This document shows, one piece after another, positions 1 to 6,098 of a stretch of 10,381 nt of DNA. The position numbers and the translations under genes are program-made. The notes beneath the pieces were generated by a model, which saw only the letters and a program-made list of their open reading frames with translations, did not search any database and was not told where the DNA came from. Numbering within the stretch: the first letter of the stretch is position 1; each line of letters starts with the position of its first letter. The stretch spans positions 1 through 10,381 of the forward strand of contig DATKCA010000085.1 of NCBI GenBank assembly GCA_035544675.1, written 5' to 3'. Source of the DNA: DATKCA01 sp035544675 (lineage in GTDB: Bacteria > Acidobacteriota > Thermoanaerobaculia > Gp7-AA8).

Positions 1-134
1 CCGAATTGCTGAGCCGTGCCGAGCGATACCTGCGCAGAGGCGGGCGTCGCTACGAGCAGGAGGACAGCGCAGGAAATGACCGAGACGATCGAGGCGAAGT
101 TCGGCTGGAGGTTTGGCAGTTGTCCTGTGCGCAT
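1..134 (-). CDS. Secreted protein N-terminus, possible DUF3494 (ice-binding-like); partial
   Basis: Only the first 44 codons are present; the gene runs off the left edge. From the ATG at 134-132 the product has a signal peptide: a polar n-region of about 16 residues, a hydrophobic core around residues 17-30 (VISCAVLLLVA), and a signal peptidase I site PASA|Q at 34/35. The mature start reads QVSLGTAQQF. A short strand ending in LGTA-x-x-F right after the signal cleavage site is typical of DUF3494 proteins (PF11999, ice-binding or adhesin-like beta-helices), which usually continue into a VLGGSTVTNTG-like segment. That continuation lies outside the window, so the family rests on about ten residues. 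Export is well supported. No Shine-Dalgarno precedes the ATG, but a TATTAT box ends 7 nt upstream. Other secreted beta-rich proteins remain possible. Confidence 0.55.
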   Translation of the reverse strand, partial: MRTGQLPNLQPNFASIVSVISCAVLLLVATPASAQVSLGTAQQF

Positions 135-287
135 GGCCCGAATAATATCAAAGGTACCAACCCTTGGCTGCTGAAATAGTTCAATTGGAAACCGGTGACA
201 TTTTTGGCGGACGAGGCGATGCCGGGATGAACGAAGGACCCGCTCCAGGTGCGATACTCTTCCCGCGTTGACGGGCCGCCCCGAATC
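135..287. other. Divergent intergenic region
   Basis: This is the longest non-coding stretch in the window (153 bp), between the minus-strand secreted-protein gene and the plus-strand methyltransferase. Its left half is visibly richer in A and T than the flanking genes and carries the short palindromes GGTACC (154-159), CAATTG (182-187) and ACCGGT (191-196). On the plus strand TACTCT at 255-260 could be a -10 box for the methyltransferase, giving a leader of about 20 nt. I looked for a riboswitch fold or regulator site and could not support one. Confidence 0.4.
142..147 (-). promoter_or_regulatory. Putative -10 box for the secreted-protein gene (leaderless)
   Basis: On the minus strand TATTAT lies 7 nt before the ATG at 134, so transcription would begin at or next to the A of the start codon. 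No Shine-Dalgarno sits between. I see no good -35 hexamer 16-18 bp further upstream. The hexamer is one mismatch from TATAAT and fits the TANNNT pattern of leaderless promoters. Confidence 0.4.
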
Positions 288-965
288 ATGTCCGCCGAAC
301 TCCTCCGGTACTACGCGCGACGCGCACAGGAATACGAGGAGATCTACGCGAAACCCGAGCGGCAGTCCGATCTCGACCGGGTGCGCGCGTGGCTGCACGA
401 TGAACTGAGCGGATGCCGCCTGCTCGAGCTCGCCTGCGGGACCGGCTACTGGACGGAACGGCTCGCGCCGGTGACGAAGTCCATTCTGGCAACCGACGCC
501 GCTGCCGAGGTTCTCGAGATCGCCCGAAAGAAGGCGTATCCGCCCGGCCGTGTGCGCTTTGCGATCGCCGACGCGTACGATCTCCCCGCTCTGGCCGGAG
601 CGCTCGACGCGGCCCTGGCCGGCTTCTGGTGGTCGCATGTACCGTTGGAACGCCTGCCTTCGTTCCTTCGTGGTCTCCACGGCCGGCTCGGGCCAACTGC
701 GCGCGTCGTCTTTGTCGACAACAGGTATGTCCCTGGGAGCAGTACAGCCATCGCGCGTCGCGACGCCGGCGGAAACACCTACCAGCAACGGCGGCTCGCC
801 GGCGGAGGCGAGCAGGAGATCCTGAAGAACTTTCCAACCGCTGCGGAGATTGCGACAGTCCTCGAGCCCGGCTCGAGCGAGCTGCGGATCATGGAGCTCG
901 AGTACTACTGGGGCGTCAGCTACCGGATCGGCCCGGCCGCCAAAACGAGCAGAGAGGTCGGATGA
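288..965 (+). CDS. Class I SAM-dependent methyltransferase
   Basis: This is a 225-residue soluble protein with a Rossmann-type methyltransferase fold. SAM-binding motif I is LELACGTGYW at residues 46-55, following the beta-1 strand. The acidic residue that binds the SAM ribose is D70 in LATD. A motif II-like ADAYDLP lies at 94-100 and the post-II strand is AGFWWSHVP at 111-119. The protein resembles general small-molecule methyltransferases of the UbiE/Methyltransf_11/25 type; its substrate cannot be told from sequence. I chose ATG 288 over the in-frame GTG at 249 because the protein then begins just before the usual helix (LLRYYARRAQEYEEIY), and because the likely -10 box (255-260) falls inside the longer version. 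There is no Shine-Dalgarno. The gene stands alone and converges on the M16 peptidase, with 60 bp between the stop codons. Family assignment is firm; function is open. Confidence 0.88.
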   Translation: MSAELLRYYARRAQEYEEIYAKPERQSDLDRVRAWLHDELSGCRLLELACGTGYWTERLAPVTKSILATDAAAEVLEIARKKAYPPGRVRFAIADAYDLPALAGALDAALAGFWWSHVPLERLPSFLRGLHGRLGPTARVVFVDNRYVPGSSTAIARRDAGGNTYQQRRLAGGGEQEILKNFPTAAEIATVLEPGSSELRIMELEYYWGVSYRIGPAAKTSREVG

Positions 966-970
966 TGACT

Positions 971-1018
971 GCCGGCAAGCCGGCCGATGCGACCGGAAAG
1001 GGCCGCCGGGCCGGCGGC
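971..1018. terminator. Two GC-rich hairpins between convergent genes
   Basis: Two inverted repeats fill the gap between the methyltransferase and peptidase stop codons. The first pairs GCCGG (971-975) with CCGGC (980-984) around a CAAG loop. The second pairs GCCGCC (1002-1007) with GGCGGC (1013-1018) around a 5-nt loop. Neither is followed by a T-tract on either strand, so they are not standard intrinsic terminators. They may act as a bidirectional end or mRNA-stabilising structure. Confidence 0.35.
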
Positions 1019-1025
1019 GCTCCAC

Positions 1026-3839
1026 TCAGGGCTGCTTCTCCGGGTGGAGGACGCCGAGGACGTAGCGCGTGCGGTCGAGGTACCGGTTCGCGGCGGCCTG
1101 GATCGAGTCGCGCGTGATGGCCTCGATGCGCTTGTCGTGCTGCAGCACTTCGTTGAAGTCGAGATCGTTCGTGGCCAGGAACTCCAGCTGGTACGCCCAG
1201 AAGCCGTTCTGCTTCAGCTCCACCTCGCGCGCGCGGCGCTGCATCTCGCGCACCCGGTCGACGTGATCCTGCGAGGGCCCTTCGACTTTGATCTTGTCGA
1301 TCTCGTCGAACGCCGCCTTGATCAGCTCCTGGACGCGCTCTGGATCGGCGGTGAAGCTGATGCTGAAGCTGTACTCCTCCTCCGGGTGTCTCGAGAGGAA
1401 TGCGCCGACTCCCACGCCGTAGACGCCGCCGCGATCCTCGCGCAGCTCTTCGCGCAGCCGTATCCGAAGCACCGCGGCCAGCGACGCGATGACATGGCTC
1501 TCCGCCAGACTCCACTTCGCGGGACCGTGGAAGACGATCCTGACGCTGCTCCGCGGCTCGATGCCCTTCTCGACGTTCACGGTCTGCACGCCGGCCGGCT
1601 GCCGGACGCCGACGTTCCGCCAACTCTCGGCGCGGCGCGTCGCGGGAAGACCGGCCACCCACTTTTCGACGAGCGGGCGCATCGTGGCGATGTCGAAGTT
1701 GCCGACGAAGGTGAAGACGAAATCGGACGCGTCGGCAAACCGGTCGCGGTAGAAAGCGAGCGCTCGCTCGACGTCGATGGCGTCGAGATCCGCCAGCGTC
1801 AGGAACCGCCTCCGCGGGTGATCCTGCGTCAGCACCTCGTTCATCTTCCGGGCAAACAGGAAACCGGGAGATGCCTCCTGATTCTCGAGCTGGCCGCGCA
1901 GCCGCGAGGTCAGGGCGGCGAAGGCGTTGTCGTCACTGCGCGCGGCGGTCATGCGAAGGTAGAGAAGCTCGAACATCGTCTCGAGATCGCGCGGGGAGGC
2001 GGCGCCGCGGAGTCCTTCAGACAGCTCGCCGATGAAGGGGCTGACCGAGACCGCCTTGCCGGTGAGCGCTTTCCCGAGCTCGGTCGTGTCGAATCGTCCC
2101 GCGCCCATCTGCGCGACGATGTCGGCCGCGCGCGACGCCGTGAAGTGAATGGAGTCGGGCGCGAGCGACTGTCCGCCCGGGCTCCACGCTCGCAGCAGGA
2201 CCTGCTCGTTGCGGAAGTCTGTCGGCTTCAGAAGCACGACCGCGCCGTTCGACAGCCTCCAGCGCGTGACGCCGACGCCGGCAAACTCGTTCTCTTCGAC
2301 GATCCTGCCGGCCTCCGGCTCCTGCGCCACGAGCGGCTCCTCACGCACGCGGTCGACCCACGGCGTGACTGCCACCCGGTCCGCATCGGCGAATACGGCG
2401 AGGAGCTGTTTCTCCTCCGGAATGCGCGCCTCCTGTTTTTCCGGACCGCTCACGAGAATCACCCGGTTCGTGTCCGTGATCCACTGCCCGGCTCGCTGGT
2501 TGACCTCGGCCAGCGTGATGCCCGGGAGGAGCTCGTTGAAGACGTCGCGCGTGTACGCGATGCTCGGCACCGCATCTCCCTCCAGGAAGTGCTCCACGTA
2601 TTGCGATGCGAATCGCGCCGACTCCTGCTTCTCGCGGTCCTCGTACGTGCGCTCGATGTTGCGCAGGAAGGAGATCCTGGCGCGCTCGAGCTCCGTCTGC
2701 GTGAACCCGTGCGTCTCCACGCGCCGCGCTTCCGTGAGCAGCGTGGAGAGCCCGCGCTCGACGCCGCCGTTGCCGACGCGCGCGCTCAGCCGGTACGTCG
2801 ACTTCGTGCGGCCGAGGGACCCGGAGGCGGCGAAGGCGCTGAGATAGGGAGGGTTCTCGACCTGCCCGAGCTCGCGGAGCCGCGCATTCATCATGGTGTG
2901 GTACAGCGCGTCGACGAGCGCCTGGCGCAGGTCGCCCACCGTCCGGCGCCGCACCGGCGGCCGTTTGTATTCGACCCGCACGCCGATGGACGTCGCTTCC
3001 GGATCGGTCACGACACTGACCAGGGTCTCGTTGTGATCGGGAATCTGGAACTCCGTCCGCGCCGGCGGATCGCTGGCTGCCGGAATGCCGCCGAACTGCT
3101 CCCGGATGAGGGCCTCGATGCGATCGGCATCGAAGTCGCCGACGGCGATGACTCCGGTCAGGTCCGGCCGGTACCAGTGGCGATAGAAGTTCCGGAGCTG
3201 CTCGACGGGAGCGTTCTCGAGCGTTTCCTTGATTCCGATCGGAAGCCGCTCGGCGTACTTCGATCCGTGAAAGACGACGGGGAACTGCTTGTCGCGGATG
3301 CGGCCGCTGGCGCTGCGGCCGAGCCGCCACTCCTCGACGACGACGCCCCGCTCCTTCTCGACTTCGTCCGGCGCGAACGTCACGGCTGTCGCCCAGTCGT
3401 GGAGGATGTGAAATGCGGTGTCGACGATCTTCGGGTCGTCGGTCGGGATCTGCAGCATGTACACGGTCTCGTCGAAGCTCGTGTAGGCGTTGACGTCCGG
3501 CCCGAAACGCATGCCGATGCGCTCGAGGTAGTTCACGAGCTCCTGTTTCTCGAAGCTCTCCGTGCCGTTGAACGCCATGTGCTCGGCGAAGTGCGCGAGA
3601 CCGCGCTGCTCGTCGCTCTCCAGAACGGAGCCGGCGTTGATGGCCAGCCGCAGCTCGGCGCGGTTCTCAGGCTTGCGGTTGGTGCGGACGTAGTACGTCA
3701 CGCCATTCGGCAGAGTGCCGCGACGAACTTCCGGATCGAGCGGAATCCGCTCGGCGAGCCGGTCCTGCGTCCGGGGGACCGAGCTGGCGCAGGCCGCGAG
3801 AAGAAACGCGAGGAGGAGGGCGGGAAGGCGGCGGTTCAT
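1026..3839 (-). CDS. M16 family zinc metallopeptidase, PqqL-like lipoprotein
   Basis: This 937-residue single-chain M16 protease has the size and domain plan of PqqL and pitrilysin-like enzymes: an active N-terminal M16 module followed by M16_C, then a second, catalytically inactive module pair. The inverted zinc motif HxxEH is HFAEH at residues 83-87 (H83 and H87 bind zinc, E86 is the base). The E-x6-E pair is E163/E170, with E170 the likely third zinc ligand. In the C-terminal half the substrate-contacting R-x6-Y pair of the family is seen as R800 and Y807 (Y in GVYGVG). The N-terminus is a lipoprotein signal: basic MNRR, a hydrophobic stretch, and lipobox LAAC with C17 lipidated. The enzyme is therefore probably anchored in a membrane facing the periplasm, where it would degrade peptides or small unfolded proteins. 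It lies 57 bp downstream of the amino-acid permease on the same strand, which suggests linked peptide use, but it has its own putative promoter. The cleavage target is not predictable. Confidence 0.95.
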   Translation of the reverse strand: MNRRLPALLLAFLLAACASSVPRTQDRLAERIPLDPEVRRGTLPNGVTYYVRTNRKPENRAELRLAINAGSVLESDEQRGLAHFAEHMAFNGTESFEKQELVNYLERIGMRFGPDVNAYTSFDETVYMLQIPTDDPKIVDTAFHILHDWATAVTFAPDEVEKERGVVVEEWRLGRSASGRIRDKQFPVVFHGSKYAERLPIGIKETLENAPVEQLRNFYRHWYRPDLTGVIAVGDFDADRIEALIREQFGGIPAASDPPARTEFQIPDHNETLVSVVTDPEATSIGVRVEYKRPPVRRRTVGDLRQALVDALYHTMMNARLRELGQVENPPYLSAFAASGSLGRTKSTYRLSARVGNGGVERGLSTLLTEARRVETHGFTQTELERARISFLRNIERTYEDREKQESARFASQYVEHFLEGDAVPSIAYTRDVFNELLPGITLAEVNQRAGQWITDTNRVILVSGPEKQEARIPEEKQLLAVFADADRVAVTPWVDRVREEPLVAQEPEAGRIVEENEFAGVGVTRWRLSNGAVVLLKPTDFRNEQVLLRAWSPGGQSLAPDSIHFTASRAADIVAQMGAGRFDTTELGKALTGKAVSVSPFIGELSEGLRGAASPRDLETMFELLYLRMTAARSDDNAFAALTSRLRGQLENQEASPGFLFARKMNEVLTQDHPRRRFLTLADLDAIDVERALAFYRDRFADASDFVFTFVGNFDIATMRPLVEKWVAGLPATRRAESWRNVGVRQPAGVQTVNVEKGIEPRSSVRIVFHGPAKWSLAESHVIASLAAVLRIRLREELREDRGGVYGVGVGAFLSRHPEEEYSFSISFTADPERVQELIKAAFDEIDKIKVEGPSQDHVDRVREMQRRAREVELKQNGFWAYQLEFLATNDLDFNEVLQHDKRIEAITRDSIQAAANRYLDRTRYVLGVLHPEKQP

Positions 3840-3845
3840 GCCGCC

Positions 3846-3851
3846 AGCTTA
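3846..3851 (-). promoter_or_regulatory. Putative leaderless -10 box for the M16 peptidase
   Basis: On the minus strand TAAGCT is followed by exactly six bases (GGCGGC) and then the ATG of the peptidase at 3839. This places the expected transcription start on the A of the start codon. There is no Shine-Dalgarno in the interval. A poor -35 candidate, TTACCC, lies 19 bp upstream (3876-3871). The site sits in the 57-bp gap after the permease stop, so the peptidase could be expressed independently of the permease. Confidence 0.4.
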
Positions 3852-3896
3852 ATGGAGGAAATATGCATGCGGGTAACGGATGGAGCGCGGGTGTCG

Positions 3897-5171
3897 CTAC
3901 GCGCTCCGTCTTCGCGACAGGAGGTAGCTGACGAACGCCGCCCCCGCCCCGGCCGCCACCCACAGCAGCAGCGTGGCCGACTCCCGGAAGCCGAAGTAGA
4001 GCATCCACACGCCGGCCAGGAAGTGGATCGCCGCGGCGATGACCGAGCCGGTGTCCGGCTTTGGCAATGCGCGCGGCCGGAACCACAACGCGATCAGCGA
4101 CAGGCACGTCAGCGCCGAGAACAGCGTGAGGATGGCGCCGATGCTCAACAGGATCGTGCGCACCTCGTGCGTGAACACGATGATCAGCGCCGCGACGCCC
4201 TGCAGGATCACCGAGCCGATCGGCGGCATGCCTTCGCGGCCGCGGAGCGCGCGCGGGAGAAAGCCGTCGGCGGCCATCGCCGCATAGACACGCGGGCCGG
4301 CCAGGATCATCGCGCTCATCGCCGAGATGAACGCCACGATGATGAGGACCGACATCACCGCGGCGCCTCGAGCGCCCAGGAGATCGGTCATCACGAGGTG
4401 CCCGAGGGTGATGCGGGCGGTCTCGTAGGTGAACACCACGGTGGCGCGCTCCGGCGTCAGGTTCGCGACCAGGATCCAGTTCAGAATGAGATAGAGAACG
4501 GCCACGAATGCGCAGCCGATCAGCATGGCGCGAGACACGTCGCGCGGTGAGCGGAACTCCTCCGCCGCATACGCGGCCGCGTTCCAGCCGCTGAACGCGA
4601 AGGCGATGAAGAACAGGCTTCCCATGAACGGCGCCAGCGGGAACTCGCCCGTCCGGTTCGGGGCCTGCCACTGTGGCCAGTCCATCGACCCGAGAGAGAG
4701 GCCGATGAAGACGAAGGCCAGGATGAGGATCAACTTCACGACTACGAGAACGTTCTGCGTGCGCCGCGACCACGTCAGCCGCGCCGCGTGCAGCGCCGTC
4801 AGGGCGACGATCAGGGCCACGGCCACGGCCAGCGGCTCGACGGCCGGGAGCAGAATCTTCAGGAACGCGCCGGCCACGAGCGCGTCCAGCGCGATCGGCG
4901 CCGCAAACCCGACCAGCAGCGAAGTCCATCCCGCCGCGTAGCCGGCGAAGGGGTGCAGCAGGTCGGAGAGATAGCGATACTCGCCGCCGGACCGCGGCAC
5001 GATCTGCGCGAGCGTTCCGTAGGCGCGCGCCCCGGCCAGGGCGATGATGCTGCCGACGACCCAGGCCAGGAGGATCCACTGCGGGTCGAGGTCCTGGGCC
5101 ATGAATCCGGCGGACAGGAACACGCCGGCGCCGATCATGTTCGCGATGACGATGCCGGCGCCCGACCACAA
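3897..5171 (-). CDS. APC-family amino-acid permease (start uncertain)
   Basis: This is a polytopic inner-membrane transporter of the amino acid-polyamine-organocation superfamily, probably 12 membrane segments and about 424-435 residues, the usual length. The first segment holds the conserved unwound glycine motif IGAGVF, which contacts the substrate backbone in this family. Later segments include FIAFAFSGWNAAAYAAEE (segment 6 region) and the AGPRVYAAMAADGFLP loop typical of the family. Substrate is probably one or more amino acids, moved by proton or exchange coupling; specificity is not readable. The start is a problem. The frame has no ATG or GTG close to the first segment: TTG 5171 is the only nearby start, ATG 5138 would cut into segment 1, and a start at 5387 would add an arginine-rich antisense of the next gene. 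An ATG at 5205-5203 lies one frame off; removing one base from the four-base run at 5191-5194 would give MRNRPKTAFLGLW and a natural N-terminus. Confidence 0.87.
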   Translation of the reverse strand: MWSGAGIVIANMIGAGVFLSAGFMAQDLDPQWILLAWVVGSIIALAGARAYGTLAQIVPRSGGEYRYLSDLLHPFAGYAAGWTSLLVGFAAPIALDALVAGAFLKILLPAVEPLAVAVALIVALTALHAARLTWSRRTQNVLVVVKLILILAFVFIGLSLGSMDWPQWQAPNRTGEFPLAPFMGSLFFIAFAFSGWNAAAYAAEEFRSPRDVSRAMLIGCAFVAVLYLILNWILVANLTPERATVVFTYETARITLGHLVMTDLLGARGAAVMSVLIIVAFISAMSAMILAGPRVYAAMAADGFLPRALRGREGMPPIGSVILQGVAALIIVFTHEVRTILLSIGAILTLFSALTCLSLIALWFRPRALPKPDTGSVIAAAIHFLAGVWMLYFGFRESATLLLWVAAGAGAAFVSYLLSRRRSA

Positions 5172-5205
5172 TCCGAGAAATGCTGTTTTCGGGGCGATTC
5201 CGCAT

Positions 5206-5218
5206 CTTAAACTACGCC
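5206..5218. promoter_or_regulatory. Compact divergent promoter between permease and CmcI-like gene
   Basis: Only 13 bp separate the plus-strand ATG at 5219 from the minus-strand ATG at 5205 that best fits the permease. This gap is AT-rich inside very GC-rich DNA. On the plus strand TAAACT (5208-5213) ends 5 nt before the ATG. On the minus strand the overlapping TAGTTT (5214-5209) ends 3 nt before the other ATG. Neither gene has a Shine-Dalgarno. One symmetric -10 region could therefore serve both directions with leaderless or nearly leaderless transcripts. This is inferred from sequence only. Confidence 0.4.
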
Positions 5219-6049
5219 ATGCGAAAGTGGCTGTGGCCCCTCGTCGTCGTCCTGCTCGCCGTCGCCGTCCTGTCGTTGATCGTTGCGCTGCAGCGGGAGA
5301 GAGCGCAAACCGCCGTTCTCGACACGCGGCTTTCGTCGCAGATGCGCCTGCTCGCGCAGGCCGGCCGCGTCGAGACCTGGAAGACAAGCGCGGCCCGCGC
5401 CCGGGACGACGTTTACCGGAAGGAGGTCACCGACCGCTTCCACCAGGTCTACTACGACGGTCAGTCGTGGGAACAGAACGTCTGGCTGGGCGTGAAAGCG
5501 CAGCAGAACCCGAACGACGTCTGGATCATCCAGGAGCTCATCCACGAGCAGAAGCCTGACTTCATCGTCGAGACGGGGACGCTCCAGGGCGGGAGCGCAC
5601 TGCTCTGGTTGACGATCCTAGAACAGGTGAATCCGAACGCGCGCGTGGTCACGGTGGACATCGAGGACCAGGTGACGACGGCACGCGATCATCCTCTATG
5701 GAAGAAGGTCGACGTCGTTCTGGGCAGTTCGACCGACGCGCGGGTCATCGCGGAGGTGAAGCGCCGCGTCGGCAACGGGAAAGTGCTGCTGATTCTCGAC
5801 TCGCTGCACACGCGCGACCACGTCCTGCGCGAGCTGGAGCTGTACTCGCCGCTGGTCGGCGTGGGCGGCTACATCGTGGTGCAGGACTCGAACCTCAACG
5901 GCAGGCCGGTGATGCCCGAGTATGGTCCGGGCCCGGGCGAAGCGGTCGACGACTTTCTGGCGAAGAACAAGAGCTTCGTGCAGGACCGCCAGCGCGAACG
6001 GCTCCTGATGACGATGCATCCCGGCGGGTATCTGAAACGCGTGTCGTAA
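5219..6049 (+). CDS. Membrane-anchored CmcI/RhlO-family protein (cephalosporin hydroxylase-like methyltransferase)
   Basis: This 276-residue protein belongs to the family named for cephalosporin hydroxylase CmcI and rhamnosyl O-methyltransferase (PF04989), which has a SAM-type Rossmann fold. Residues 5-23 form a single membrane segment with a short basic start (MRKW), followed by a likely helical linker to about residue 60 and a soluble domain. Key features are FIVETGTLQGGSALLW (115-130, SAM-binding loop with E118), VTVDIED (144-150, acidic strand end), LILDSLHTRDHV (191-202, with D194 and H197, possible metal or active-site residues), and VVQDSNLNG (220-228). The C-terminal segment with GPGPGEAVDDFL and the MHPGGYLKR end is typical of the family. 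The N-terminal anchor does not decide which side the domain faces. I chose ATG 5219 over the in-frame 5180 because the anchor then starts cleanly. No antibiotic or glycolipid cluster surrounds it, so the hydroxylase name should not be taken literally; O-methylation of a sugar or lipid is more likely. Confidence 0.85.
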   Translation: MRKWLWPLVVVLLAVAVLSLIVALQRERAQTAVLDTRLSSQMRLLAQAGRVETWKTSAARARDDVYRKEVTDRFHQVYYDGQSWEQNVWLGVKAQQNPNDVWIIQELIHEQKPDFIVETGTLQGGSALLWLTILEQVNPNARVVTVDIEDQVTTARDHPLWKKVDVVLGSSTDARVIAEVKRRVGNGKVLLILDSLHTRDHVLRELELYSPLVGVGGYIVVQDSNLNGRPVMPEYGPGPGEAVDDFLAKNKSFVQDRQRERLLMTMHPGGYLKRVS

Positions 6050-6072
6050 GGCACGCCTACCGCCCTTCGCCC

Positions 6073-6098
6073 GGATTCCTCGCTACGCTCGGAATGAC
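6073..6098. repeat. Short dispersed palindromic repeat overlapping the metX 3' end
   Basis: The imperfect hairpin has arms ATTCC (6075-6079) and GGAAT (6091-6095), inner pair GC/GC (6082-6083 with 6087-6088) and loop TAC, flanked by GG and GAC. I recognise this motif, with core GGATTCCTCGCTACG on the plus strand, from memory as a short interspersed repeat seen many times in diverse bacterial genomes, usually between genes. Here it sits in the convergent gap and supplies the last four codons (SFRA) and TAG stop of metX. It may also help end transcription from either side, although no T-tract is present. Confidence 0.6.

Noticed and set aside
135..250. Possible cyclic-di-GMP or other riboswitch, or sigma-54 promoter, in the left intergenic region
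   Set aside because: Neither the GEMM core motifs nor a GG-N10-GC spacing is present on either strand; only short palindromes were seen.
50..289. Minus-strand 79-codon open frame near the left edge
   Set aside because: It overlaps in another frame the signal-peptide-bearing gene starting at 134. It has no domain and no ribosome site.
3863..3931. Plus-strand mini-ORF of 22 codons with GGAGG 4 nt before its ATG
   Set aside because: The product has no recognisable character and the frame is antisense to the permease 3' end. A short GGAGG-ATG match is expected by chance.
987..4550. Very long plus-strand open frame (1187 codons) opposite the peptidase and permease
   Set aside because: It is arginine- and aspartate-rich antisense with no domain. 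The opposite strand encodes a clear M16 protease and a permease. In GC-rich genes antisense frames often lack stops.
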